From Campylobacterota bacterium (GTDB taxonomy: Bacteria > Campylobacterota > Campylobacteria > Campylobacterales > Sulfurovaceae): a stretch of DNA of 32,229 nucleotides. Below the pieces are notes generated by a model. That model had not been told where the DNA came from. It ran no database searches and was given only the letters and a program-made list of their open reading frames with translations. A program made the translations under genes and the position numbers. The stretch lies in NCBI GenBank assembly GCA_011048515.1, contig DSDW01000092.1, positions 1 through 32,229 on the forward strand, read 5' to 3'. Shown in pieces: positions 6,826 to 14,663 of the stretch (within the stretch, counting starts at the first letter, position 1; every line of letters starts with the position of its first letter).

Positions 6826-9156
6826 ATGGCAGAATACGGTGCTAGTAATATCAAGGTCCTCAAAGGTCTCGAAGCGGTAAGAAAAAGACCGGGGATGTAT
6901 ATCGGTGACACCTCTGAAAAAGGGCTTCACCACCTAGTCTATGAAGTAGTCGACAACTCGATCGATGAAGCGATGGCAGGCTACTGTGATACGATCAAGG
7001 TCACACTCACAAAAGAGGGTTCGGCGATCATCGAGGATAATGGCCGCGGTATCCCGGTCACAGAACACCCGACAGAAAAGATCTCCGCGGCGACAGTCGT
7101 ACTTACCGTCCTTCATGCCGGCGGTAAATTCGACAAAGATACCTATAAGGTCTCAGGCGGACTTCACGGGGTTGGTGTCTCTGTTGTCAATGCACTTTCT
7201 AAAAAACTGGATATGACGATCTTCAAAGATGGACAGATCCACACACAAAGCTTCCAAAAAGGTATCCCCGTTGCACCGCTGGAATCAGGGGATACCACAA
7301 GAAAACACGGGACCAAGATCGAGTTCTGGCCTGACGAAACGATCTTCACAGAGTCGGTAAAGTTCAAGAAAGAGATCCTGATGAAGCGTTTCAAGGAACT
7401 CTGTTACCTCAATCCGAAGATCACGATCGACTTCAGGGACGAAAGAGACGGCACCAAAGAGCTCTTCCACTTTGAGGGCGGCATCCGTCAGTTTGTTGAG
7501 GATATGAACACAAAAGAACCTCTCTCCACTGCACAGTTCTTCAGCGGCAGCGCAGAAGACTCAGAGGGGGGAACTGTTGAGATCGATATTGCGATGATGT
7601 ACTGCAACTCAGATACCGAAAAGGTACTCTCCTTCGTAAACAACATTAAAACTCTGGAGGGGGGTACGCACGAAGCAGGATTCAGGGCCGGTCTCACCAG
7701 ATCACTGGCGAGCTACATCGCAAAAAATGCCAATGCCAAAGAGAAAAATACGAAAATCACCGGGGATGACTGTAAAGAGGGACTGATCGCTATCGTCTCT
7801 GTACGTGTACCGGAACCGCAGTTCGAAGGGCAGACGAAAGGAAAACTGGGTTCAAGCTATGTACGACCGCTTGTCCAAAAACTCTTTAGCGAAAACTTCA
7901 ACAAATACCTCGAAGAGACGCCGATCGAAGCCAAAGCGATCATGGACCAGGTCCTTCTTGCGGCCAGAGGACGTGATGCGGCAAAACGCGCAAAAGAGCT
8001 TGTAAAACGCAAAGACTCGATGAGCGTAGGAACACTGCCGGGCAAACTTGCAGACTGCCAAAGCAAAGACCCTGAGATCTCCGAGATCTACCTTGTGGAG
8101 GGTGACTCTGCGGGTGGTTCAGCAAAACAGGGACGTGACAGGGTATTCCAGGCGATATTGCCTCTGAAAGGTAAGATCCTCAATGTCGAGAAAGCCCGTC
8201 TTGACAAGATCCTCAAATCTGATGAGATCAAAAATATGATCACTGCGCTTGGCTGCGGTATCGGTGACGAATTCGACGAAGAGAGACTGCGATACCACAA
8301 GATCATTATCATGACCGATGCGGATGTCGACGGCAGCCATATCCAAACACTGCTGATGACCTTCTTCTTCAGATTCCTGAGACCGGTGATTGAAAAAGGG
8401 TATCTCTATCTTGCTCAGCCGCCGCTTTACCGTTACAAGAAGGGGAAAAACGAAATGTATCTCAAGGATGATGTAGAGCTGAACAGCTTCCTGATTGAGA
8501 ACGGTATTTCAGCGATCGAAAGCCAGACGATGGGAGAGAACGATCTCATTAACCTGTTCAAGCTTGTCGGACACTATAAAATGACCCTGAAAGATCTGGA
8601 GAACCGTTTCGCATTGACAGAAGTAGTGCGCTATATGATCGAGAACCCTGATATCATAGCAACATCAAATGAGACTCTCTTTAAGACCATCGAAGCCTAT
8701 ATCAACGCACTTGGCTATAATATTCTCAACCAATCGGTCACCGAAGAGCATATCCACCTTTATGTGCAGACCAAAGACGGACTTGAGGAGCTGGTCATTG
8801 ATGATGTTCTCTTTACCAACCCGCAATACAACAGTGCGATCGAGATCCATAAACGCATCAAAGAGCATGTTACAGATGAGTTTGATGACCGGGATCTGCT
8901 TGAACTTTTCGAACAGATAGAAAGCAACGCCAAAAAAGGTGCCTATATCCAACGCTACAAAGGTCTGGGTGAGATGAACCCTGAGCAGTTGTGGGAGACG
9001 ACAATGACACCGGAGAACAGAAAACTGCTTCAGGTGAAAATCGATGATCTCGAAACCGCAAGTGAAACCTTTACACTCTTTATGGGAGACGAAGTTGAAC
9101 CTAGACGTAACTACATCGAAACCCATGCAAAAGACGTAAAACACCTGGATGTCTGA
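6826..9156 (+). CDS. gyrB: DNA gyrase subunit B
   Basis: A 776-residue ATPase subunit of gyrase, which introduces negative supercoils with GyrA. The GHKL ATPase shows catalytic E40 and N44 (EVVDNSIDEA), D71 (DNGRGIP) and the lid GGLHGVGVSVVNAL near 111. The TOPRIM domain has E425 in YLVEGDSAGGSAKQGRDR and D498/D500/D502 in DADVDGSH. The C-terminus carries the GyrA-contacting RYKGLGEMNPEQLW. Length is normal for GyrB without the E. coli 170-residue insertion. The stop shares its last base with the next start (TGATG at 9154-9158), implying translational coupling to a signalling protein. Confidence 0.97.
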   Translation: MAEYGASNIKVLKGLEAVRKRPGMYIGDTSEKGLHHLVYEVVDNSIDEAMAGYCDTIKVTLTKEGSAIIEDNGRGIPVTEHPTEKISAATVVLTVLHAGGKFDKDTYKVSGGLHGVGVSVVNALSKKLDMTIFKDGQIHTQSFQKGIPVAPLESGDTTRKHGTKIEFWPDETIFTESVKFKKEILMKRFKELCYLNPKITIDFRDERDGTKELFHFEGGIRQFVEDMNTKEPLSTAQFFSGSAEDSEGGTVEIDIAMMYCNSDTEKVLSFVNNIKTLEGGTHEAGFRAGLTRSLASYIAKNANAKEKNTKITGDDCKEGLIAIVSVRVPEPQFEGQTKGKLGSSYVRPLVQKLFSENFNKYLEETPIEAKAIMDQVLLAARGRDAAKRAKELVKRKDSMSVGTLPGKLADCQSKDPEISEIYLVEGDSAGGSAKQGRDRVFQAILPLKGKILNVEKARLDKILKSDEIKNMITALGCGIGDEFDEERLRYHKIIIMTDADVDGSHIQTLLMTFFFRFLRPVIEKGYLYLAQPPLYRYKKGKNEMYLKDDVELNSFLIENGISAIESQTMGENDLINLFKLVGHYKMTLKDLENRFALTEVVRYMIENPDIIATSNETLFKTIEAYINALGYNILNQSVTEEHIHLYVQTKDGLEELVIDDVLFTNPQYNSAIEIHKRIKEHVTDEFDDRDLLELFEQIESNAKKGAYIQRYKGLGEMNPEQLWETTMTPENRKLLQVKIDDLETASETFTLFMGDEVEPRRNYIETHAKDVKHLDV

Positions 9157-10589
9157 TGCTCCTGTCCGAACTTGAGGAACGGGGAAGACGCTTTAAGCTT
9201 GCCCTCAGAGCTGCGATACCGATTCTTTTATTGGCTGCATTGGTTTTCTACACCACATTCCTCAAAGGGGAGATCGTTGATCTTAACTTTGAAAACAATA
9301 TACTCATCGCTGCGATGGTCTTTATCTCAGTCTACTTTATCTACTTCTTTCTTGAAAGGAGCGCAGAAGAGTCCCTGATAGACCCCGTTACGCACGGTTT
9401 CAATGAAAAAGCATTTTGGGACAAGCTCAAAAAGAAAAAATCCGATGTTTTGGCACTCATTGTTATCGATAACCTCTATTTGATCAACCAGAACTACAGT
9501 AACGAGCAGATTGATCTGCTCCTCTACAACCTGACACACAAACTCAACCATTATTTCCGGAACAAAGGAGTAAAAGAACCGTTGATCGCAAGACGTTACG
9601 GAGCAGAGTTTCTTGTAGGCCTGGAGAGTACTGATGGACCTATTGCAGACATTATCGATGCATTTATTGACAAATACAGCAGTATTGATAATATAGAGCT
9701 GGATTATCAGTATGCCGTAATCACCAATCCGGATCTGGACCACGAAAAAGATATCTCCCAACTTCGCAATATTTTAAATACGGGTCAACGCAAAGACAAA
9801 CCCTCCAGGGAAGCGGTAAAAGATGCCAAAGAGTATACCCAGATCGAACAGTCTATTGTCTCAGCTATGAAAAACGGGGAGCTTTCTCTCTCGTTCCGTC
9901 CGCTTCTCAATCTTCATACCGGCATCATAGACATCTATGAAATTGCCGTCAAACTCAAACATCCGGCCAAAGAAGATATCCCTCCCCGTATCTTTCTTCC
10001 CATCATCAATAAAATGGGGCTGGGAAGGGAGTATGATCTCCTGCTTCTCAAGCATATCGTCAAGCTGCTGCCTCTCATCGACCAAAAGATCTCTTTGACT
10101 TTCAATCTTTCACCTTTTTCATTGAGAGACACACAGTTTCAAGACCATTTCTTCAAACTGCTTGAAGCATCAGAGATCGATGCATCCAGACTCATCATAC
10201 AGCTGTATGAGAGGAAAACACACCATAACCTAAGCGGATACCTCAGAACGCTTAAACAGATACGTGCACAGGGTGTACGCATCTGTATCGACAATTTCGG
10301 TGCATCTAATGCCTCTATGGAGTACATGAAACACTTCTCTTTTGATATGATCCAGTTCGACAGGGAGTATGTCACCAAACTCTCTGACAAAACCACTCTT
10401 GCGATGCTGGACTCATTGATAAAAATGGCCAAAGAGCTTGGGATCACTACCGTTGCAAAATGGGTGGACAAAGAGGAACAGAAAGAGAAACTCAAGTCAC
10501 TGGGTATCGATTATCTTCAGGGGTTCGGTATTGCCAAACCGGTTGACGAATACCATCTGATAGAACAATACAATAAAGGAAACAAATGA
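9156..10589 (+). CDS. Membrane-anchored degenerate GGDEF-EAL protein (probable c-di-GMP receptor or structural protein)
   Basis: A 477-residue protein with two predicted membrane helices (about 18-36 and 46-66), a GGDEF-like domain (about 75-215) and an EAL-like domain (about 230-470). The GGDEF signature is reduced to RYGAEF (147-152), one residue short and lacking the signature Asp. In the EAL domain E262 (YEIA), N317 (FNLSP) and D379 remain. The metal/catalytic positions are changed: the EIT glutamate is Q349, DDFG is DNFG (N380), the catalytic Lys is Q400, and the AEGVE-type loop reads AKWVD (K435, D438). It should therefore neither make nor cleave c-di-GMP, though it may bind it. It is joined to gyrB by a one-base overlap and to queF by ATGA. 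Its target is unknown. Confidence 0.85.
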   Translation: MLLSELEERGRRFKLALRAAIPILLLAALVFYTTFLKGEIVDLNFENNILIAAMVFISVYFIYFFLERSAEESLIDPVTHGFNEKAFWDKLKKKKSDVLALIVIDNLYLINQNYSNEQIDLLLYNLTHKLNHYFRNKGVKEPLIARRYGAEFLVGLESTDGPIADIIDAFIDKYSSIDNIELDYQYAVITNPDLDHEKDISQLRNILNTGQRKDKPSREAVKDAKEYTQIEQSIVSAMKNGELSLSFRPLLNLHTGIIDIYEIAVKLKHPAKEDIPPRIFLPIINKMGLGREYDLLLLKHIVKLLPLIDQKISLTFNLSPFSLRDTQFQDHFFKLLEASEIDASRLIIQLYERKTHHNLSGYLRTLKQIRAQGVRICIDNFGASNASMEYMKHFSFDMIQFDREYVTKLSDKTTLAMLDSLIKMAKELGITTVAKWVDKEEQKEKLKSLGIDYLQGFGIAKPVDEYHLIEQYNKGNK

Positions 10590-10963
10590 AATACGGTGAA
10601 AAAGAGATACGCGAATTTGACATTAATGCCCAGGAGAACTTCTGGCCAAACGAACATGATAAAAACTATACGATCAATATAGAACTTCCGGAGTTCATGT
10701 GTATGTGTCCACGCTCGGGATATCCTGATTTTGCTACGCTGAGACTCTCCTATCAGCCTGACAAAAAAGTGATCGAGCTCAAAGCGCTCAAACTCTATAT
10801 CAACTCATTTATGCACAGGTATATCTCCCATGAAAATGTTGCCAATGAGATATACGATACACTTCATGGCAAACTTCAGCCAAAGTCTATGAAACTGGTC
10901 GCAGACTTCAACCCGCGCGGGAATGTACATACGGTCATAGAGATCGATAGCGAGAAGTGTTAG
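10586..10963 (+). CDS. queF: NADPH-dependent 7-cyano-7-deazaguanine reductase (QueF)
   Basis: A 125-residue unimodular QueF, which reduces preQ0 to preQ1 in queuosine tRNA modification. It shows the catalytic Cys C41 in CPRSGYPDFATL with the following D48, the QueF motif ELKALKLY (64-71) and the SFMHRYISHE region (74-83). A second Cys (C39) precedes the nucleophile. Length and layout match the B. subtilis-type enzyme (about 165 residues), but shorter at the N-terminus. It overlaps the preceding degenerate GGDEF-EAL gene by four bases (ATGA). No other queuosine gene is present locally. Confidence 0.93.
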   Translation: MKYGEKEIREFDINAQENFWPNEHDKNYTINIELPEFMCMCPRSGYPDFATLRLSYQPDKKVIELKALKLYINSFMHRYISHENVANEIYDTLHGKLQPKSMKLVADFNPRGNVHTVIEIDSEKC

Positions 10964-11038
10964 GCAGACAAACACTGACTCCTGTAGAGCACAACACTCC
11001 AACAGCGGAACCGATCGCACGATAGAGGTTCCACGATA

Positions 11039-11057
11039 ATATGTCAATGTGACATAT
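11039..11057. promoter_or_regulatory. Operator-like perfect dyad upstream of the small HTH gene
   Basis: ATATGTCA, three bases, then TGACATAT: eight-base arms with perfect symmetry. It lies 26 bases upstream of the putative -10 of the HTH gene, around the -35 region, where a repressor would block RNA polymerase. Autoregulation by the adjacent HTH protein is the simplest inference. Confidence 0.5.
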
Positions 11058-11083
11058 ATTCTCTGCTGCCTAAAAAAATCTAT

Positions 11084-11089
11084 TATGAT
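11084..11089 (+). promoter_or_regulatory. Probable -10 of the small HTH gene
   Basis: TATGAT within TATTATGATAT, 17 bases before the ATG and directly upstream of AAAAGGAG. An alternative hexamer TATTAT overlaps at 11081-11086. Confidence 0.45.
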
Positions 11090-11106
11090 ATGCCAAAAGG
11101 AGTTGC

Positions 11107-11334
11107 ATGATAGATTTTTTGGAAGTCAGTGAACGTATCCGTACAATCCTGCACACCACACTGCAAAAAGAAAAGATTTATGACAGGGACATTGCTCATG
11201 CCCTCGATCTCGACCCCCAATACTATGCCGTGATCAAAAAACGCAAAAAGATCCCTTATGAAGCCATAGCACGCTTTTGCCAAGACCATCATGTGAGCAT
11301 GAACTGGATCCTTTTTAATCAAAAAATTAATTAA
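11107..11334 (+). CDS. Small stand-alone CI-like helix-turn-helix protein
   Basis: A 75-residue protein that is almost entirely one phage-repressor-type HTH domain. The HTH spans about residues 24-47 (DRDIAHALDLDPQYYAVIKKR), followed by KIPYEAIARFC and the VSMNWILFNQ ending. This resembles the N-terminal domain of CI-like regulators in Campylobacterota, which often carry a C-terminal S24 peptidase half. Here the protein ends right after the HTH, so there is no self-cleavage domain. The ATG at 11107 follows AAAAGGAG. A perfect dyad lies upstream. DUF2853 follows 56 bases later with its own promoter. The regulated genes are not known. Confidence 0.8.
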   Translation: MIDFLEVSERIRTILHTTLQKEKIYDRDIAHALDLDPQYYAVIKKRKKIPYEAIARFCQDHHVSMNWILFNQKIN

Positions 11335-11352
11335 TATCATAGAATAATTTTA

Positions 11353-11361
11353 TGCTATAAT
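11353..11361 (+). promoter_or_regulatory. Extended -10 promoter of the DUF2853 gene
   Basis: TGCTATAAT, a perfect extended -10, lies 29 bases before the DUF2853 start and just after the HTH gene stop. Confidence 0.65.
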
Positions 11362-11390
11362 TAAAATCACATCATAAAAAAGGAGTGAAG

Positions 11391-11729
11391 ATGAGCAAGT
11401 TAGAAGAAAAAATACTACACTATTCCCAAGAGGCCAAAAAACTGGGTTTGGATCTTAGTGACACCCTGATCGCAAAGGCTACAGAATCACTAGTGCCGGC
11501 GATCTATAACCAGGATTCTGAAACCGTATCCTGTTCGGACCAGTCAGAGCTTGAAACGATTAAAAAGAACTTTTTACAAAAAAAACTCGGTCTGGAGAAT
11601 GATGCTGAGATGGATCATGCGATACAAAAGGTATGTGAAGCAATGGGCAGCTCAAACAGACATAAATACAGAGCGATCTTCTATGCACTTTTGGTTCAGG
11701 AGTTTGGGAAAGAGTCATTATATCTATAA
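11391..11729 (+). CDS. DUF2853 family protein
   Basis: A 112-residue soluble, probably all-helical protein. It shows the features I associate with DUF2853: an N-terminal helix with LGLDLSDTLIAKAT, the central AIYNQDSETVSCSDQSEL, then FLQKKLGL, VCEAMGSSNRHKYRAIFYALL and a terminal FGKESLY. The family is common in proteobacteria and has no established function. I took ATG 11391 rather than the GTG at 11385 because the GTG lies inside the AGGAG ribosome site. It follows the small HTH gene but has its own promoter. Confidence 0.85.
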   Translation: MSKLEEKILHYSQEAKKLGLDLSDTLIAKATESLVPAIYNQDSETVSCSDQSELETIKKNFLQKKLGLENDAEMDHAIQKVCEAMGSSNRHKYRAIFYALLVQEFGKESLYL

Positions 11730-11837
11730 CGAGAAGCGTAAATCCAACTGCATTCATCTATTTGAGAAGGTTGCCAAGCAGATTATTCGAAAGGATTTAC
11801 TGACTGACTTTCCAGACAGAGAAGAGATAATACGGAT

Positions 11838-11864
11838 GAAGAAGGAGATATTGGTCTCTTCTTC
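11838..11864 (+). terminator. Possible terminator after DUF2853
   Basis: GAAGAA-G-GAGA pairs with TCTC-TTCTTC around a six-base loop, with one bulged G. The right arm itself supplies a pyrimidine tract. The rest of the 182-base gap (11730-11911) holds no recognisable gene. An open frame continues through it from an out-of-frame reading of DUF2853, but it has no start of its own and no family resemblance. Confidence 0.35.
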
Positions 11865-11911
11865 TTGCCGCTCGTAAAAGCTTCTAAACGGAAAGCAGGA
11901 TAACAAATACT

Positions 11912-12709
11912 CTATTTTAAAACACGTTTGAGAAGATCAACGGTTGCAGGATGTAAAATCATATAGCGCGGGAGCGCCATAATGGGTTGATTTCTATCAG
12001 CATGTTTACGCTCTATTGTAAAAGCTGCCTTATACCCTGCTTCTTTTGCCTTGCGCTGAAGCTCTTCATCATAGATGCCAAATGCCCATGCCAAATACTT
12101 TATTTCATGGCCCATTTTTGCTTCCAGTATATGTTTGGATTCGCCCAGTTGCATTGTTACAAATTGATCATATGCTTCAGCAGAAAGCCTTTTTTTATCT
12201 TTTTTAAAATTTGGATGCCAATAGGTGTGAGATTCTACATGAAATAGCTCTGTCTCCTCAAGCTCATGCAACTGTTCCCAGGTTAGAGCATAACGAGCAT
12301 TGGAAATTGCACTTGGGTAAATAAAAAGGGTAACGGGTACCTTATAATATTTCACAACAGGCAGCATCTCAAAGTAGACACTTTTATGGCCATCATCAAC
12401 TGTAATTACAACCGGTTTATCCGGGATGTTACCCCTTTCTCCTTTGAGATACTGTGCAGCGGTATCAAGTGAAATCACCGTATATCCATTTTCCTTCAGC
12501 CACGCAAGTTGTTTCACAAAATCTGCAGTTTTTACCGTCATCTCATCATTGATCTGTGTTGCGAACCGATGATAACATAGAATAGGAATCTGCGTAGAAG
12601 TATCATTTGATTGAGCAAAAGAGCTATGAGAAAAAGAGAAAAAAATCACAAACAGCTGATATAAGAATTTTCCGATCTTACCACCACTATCCCTGTCCAA
12701 GAAGATCAT
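11912..12709 (-). CDS. Exported NodB-type polysaccharide deacetylase (PgaB N-domain-like)
   Basis: A 265-residue carbohydrate esterase family 4-like protein. A signal peptide is likely: a basic stretch near K11-K14, a hydrophobic core at 15-28, and possible cleavage after SSFA (about 32). NodB motifs are TVDDG (103-107, D105 and D106), HTYWH (161-165, the two zinc His residues) and LAWAFGIYD (206-214). The opening PILCYHRF (42-49) is typical of PgaB/IcaB-like deacetylases acting on N-acetylglucosamine polymers outside the cytoplasm. The start overlaps the stop of the upstream glycosidase gene by four bases (ATGA), so the two are translated together. The substrate (PNAG-like exopolysaccharide, peptidoglycan or another) cannot be read from the sequence. 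Confidence 0.85.
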   Translation of the reverse strand: MIFLDRDSGGKIGKFLYQLFVIFFSFSHSSFAQSNDTSTQIPILCYHRFATQINDEMTVKTADFVKQLAWLKENGYTVISLDTAAQYLKGERGNIPDKPVVITVDDGHKSVYFEMLPVVKYYKVPVTLFIYPSAISNARYALTWEQLHELEETELFHVESHTYWHPNFKKDKKRLSAEAYDQFVTMQLGESKHILEAKMGHEIKYLAWAFGIYDEELQRKAKEAGYKAAFTIERKHADRNQPIMALPRYMILHPATVDLLKRVLK

Positions 12710-13956
12710 TTCTCAATGCCCTCTGCCGAGTATCTGTTACCTGCATTCCATAACATCCACCCATTGCTTCCGAAATCTTCACTTGCACGTATCTGTTCAC
12801 TGATCTCTTTTTTACCGTAATTACGTCTGTCAAAGGCATAATCTTTAAATGCCTGCAGCCAGGGGCGGTAAGCGAGCGGAGAACCGCTCGATTTCTCCAA
12901 TGCCTTATCCAATGAGTGTTTCACAATCTGATAATTGGCTTTTACAGGATTCGGATATCCCGGGATACCTACCTGAAAGCTGCTGGGATACAGCATCGGT
13001 GAAATATAATCCACATAAGGGGCCATAGCATCCACGCGCTGCCCTATTCCAAGATCAGCATCATTCCAACAGACATATCCAAAGATATCTATAGAAATAA
13101 ATACATTGTAGGGAATCAAACGAAACCTTGCATACTCCAGAAATTCCGTAATGATGCGTACACGTTCCGACTGTCTGTTTTTCACAGAGAAACTCAACCC
13201 TCTTTTGTCCGGGAAACGCACATAGTCAAACTGTATCTCGTCAAATCCCGCTTTTGCACTCTCTTCTGCTATTGTCAAAAGATATTCCCATGCTTGTTTA
13301 TGTGAGGGATCGATCCAATAGGATCCTTCCCTGTCTCTATAGAGTGTGCCATTGGGATACTTTGCCCCCAATTGGGGAAAAGCCCTGACAAAAGTGGTAT
13401 CCTTGAAACATACAACACGTGCTATGGTATAGACACCCTCCTCTTTCAGTTCACCGATAAAATCTTTCAGCTGAGGGAAAGATACCCTTTTTTGTGCACC
13501 GATCTCTTTTGCGACAGGGCTAGAGGAATCATAGGCTATCTCTCCCCTATCCGTTTTCACATCGATCACCAAGGCATTGATCTGCGTAGTACGGATAAGA
13601 TGCTTGGCATTGCCCATGATTTTTTTATTGGCTGCCCCATAGCTGGAGAGATAGAGTGCCTTGGGATGAAACTTCTTGAGATAGATTTTTCGCTTAAAGT
13701 GTGTAAAGATACGTTCATAGCCTGCTGCACGAATACCGATGATATCGGTATGAGGGATCTGATAATGGCCTTCTCGATCTGTACGGTACATCTTGCCGTT
13801 GGCAGTGATGATCGCAGATGCGATCGGTTTATCGGTCGATTCATCCAGGATCATACCCTCCATAGCAGCAACAGATGTAGAGAAACAATGAATGACAAAA
13901 ACAAAGAGTATATATCGGATAGTCATCTCTCTATAATGACTGAGAAAAGTAAGCAT
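12706..13956 (-). CDS. Exported DUF4015-type putative glycoside hydrolase with N-terminal beta-sandwich domain
   Basis: A 416-residue protein. A signal peptide is apparent (hydrophobic core about 15-30, VAA near 29-31). It is followed by a carboxypeptidase-regulatory-like domain (about 33-92; GMILDESTDKPI, then YRTDREGHYQI), then a TIM-barrel domain of the putative glycosidase family DUF4015 (about 98-416). Barrel signatures are ALVIDVKTDRG (128-138), YWIDPSHKQAWEY (214-226) and FDEIQFDYVRFPD (238-250), whose acidic residues are candidate catalysts. I chose ATG 13956, preceded by GGAGGGAGG, over an in-frame ATG at 13989. MTIRY at residue 11 is a further alternative. It is coupled by ATGA overlap to the deacetylase. 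The substrate is unknown. Confidence 0.8.
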   Translation of the reverse strand: MLTFLSHYREMTIRYILFVFVIHCFSTSVAAMEGMILDESTDKPIASAIITANGKMYRTDREGHYQIPHTDIIGIRAAGYERIFTHFKRKIYLKKFHPKALYLSSYGAANKKIMGNAKHLIRTTQINALVIDVKTDRGEIAYDSSSPVAKEIGAQKRVSFPQLKDFIGELKEEGVYTIARVVCFKDTTFVRAFPQLGAKYPNGTLYRDREGSYWIDPSHKQAWEYLLTIAEESAKAGFDEIQFDYVRFPDKRGLSFSVKNRQSERVRIITEFLEYARFRLIPYNVFISIDIFGYVCWNDADLGIGQRVDAMAPYVDYISPMLYPSSFQVGIPGYPNPVKANYQIVKHSLDKALEKSSGSPLAYRPWLQAFKDYAFDRRNYGKKEISEQIRASEDFGSNGWMLWNAGNRYSAEGIEK

Positions 13957-14015
13957 ATTTCCTCCCTCCTGTTGCATTGTGCTCTTCACATTGTAGCTAG
14001 TTATGCATTAAGTGT

Positions 14016-14021
14016 ATAATA
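14016..14021 (-). promoter_or_regulatory. Possible -10 of the glycosidase-deacetylase operon
   Basis: TATTAT on the minus strand, about 60 bases before the glycosidase start and after a T-rich tract. A plus-strand TATAAT overlaps it at 14015-14020, but no gene follows on that strand. Confidence 0.35.
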
Positions 14022-14078
14022 AAAAATTAATTTAATGAATTCGAAATATCTTTTTAATAAAGTCTATGCGATCAAGTC

Positions 14079-14444
14079 TCAAAGCTTGATAAAAAAGAAA
14101 TATTTCTTCTCCTCTACAGACCTGCCAAACCCTATCACTTCAATATCACTATGCTGATGGTTTACATATACTCTTACTTCATACATCATTTTATCCATAT
14201 CATAGATCAAAATATACTTGATCAGCTCTCCGATCGTTAAGCTGTCAGAGGAGCCGTCAATCCTCATTATAAGTCTTCTTCCCGCTTCATCCAAAGTAAA
14301 ACTGTTAAGAGCTGCTTCACCGCCATAGATCAGCTTCTCTGGATCATTGGCATCTTCTTTAAGCAACATAGCGTGAACGGTAAAATCAGGCTCATTGCCT
14401 ATCTCTGTCCTGATATCTTCGATAAGGTCGATAATGAATTTCAT
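14079..14444 (-). CDS. Hypothetical protein, 121 residues
   Basis: I do not recognise this family. The preferred start is the ATG at 14444 (MKFIIDLIEDIRTEIG), preceded by AAAAGGGA. Further upstream the frame runs into AT-rich intergenic sequence and a palindromic repeat, so longer versions are unlikely. The protein is soluble and acidic, with an amphipathic N-terminal helix (about 1-15). Probable alternating strands follow (VHAMLLKED, LIYGGEAALNSF, RRLIMRID), then a helix (TIGELIKYILIYD) and a C-terminal strand pair. No signal peptide, membrane segment or metal motif is visible. It lies between fusA and the glycosidase operon with its own promoter-like sequence. Confidence 0.75.
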   Translation of the reverse strand: MKFIIDLIEDIRTEIGNEPDFTVHAMLLKEDANDPEKLIYGGEAALNSFTLDEAGRRLIMRIDGSSDSLTIGELIKYILIYDMDKMMYEVRVYVNHQHSDIEVIGFGRSVEEKKYFFFIKL

Positions 14445-14460
14445 AAAATCCCTTTTAAAT

Positions 14461-14466
14461 ACTATA
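14461..14466 (-). promoter_or_regulatory. Possible -10 of the 121-residue hypothetical gene
   Basis: TATAGT on the minus strand, 16 bases before the start codon, in strongly AT-rich DNA. Further TATTAT-like hexamers lie upstream, so the exact site is uncertain. Confidence 0.3.
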
Positions 14467-14560
14467 CTATTTCTATTGAAAATAAAAATAAGATAATATT
14501 TAAAAAATCCTTTTGTGTAATGTTTTGGATTTTGTAGAAGTTTTTTGTAGGTTAGAAGGT

Positions 14561-14657
14561 TTTGAAGAAGGAGCGTACTTCCAGTACGTGACTGAGACAC
14601 TCCTTCAAAGATGCAGGTACCCCCGTCGCTAAAGCGAAAGCGGGGTAAAAGTCCTGC
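14561..14657. repeat. Branched palindromic element just after fusA (two nested hairpins)
   Basis: Part one (14561-14609) has outer arms GAAGGAG (14567-14573) and CTCCTTC (14600-14606) enclosing a perfect hairpin, CGTACT-TCC-AGTACG (14574-14588). Part two (14613-14657) has outer arms GCAGG/CCTGC, middle arms TACCCC/GGGGTA and inner TCGCT/AGCGA (626-637 of the 14 kb block). It begins six bases after the fusA stop. It looks like a non-coding repeat family or a transcript-end structure. It could act as a terminator for fusA, but lacks a U-run immediately after the stems. The remainder of the gap to 14444 is AT-rich. Confidence 0.6.
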
Positions 14658-14663
14658 GAGAAA

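Noticed and set aside
11551-11877. Out-of-frame ORF through DUF2853 and past its stop, as a possible frameshifted extension
   Set aside because: DUF2853 ends at its usual FGKESLY terminus, and the downstream residues resemble no known domain.
11730-14078. Possible mobile island around the accessory genes
   Set aside because: No integrase, transposase, target-site duplication or tRNA boundary was found; gene content alone does not show recent transfer.
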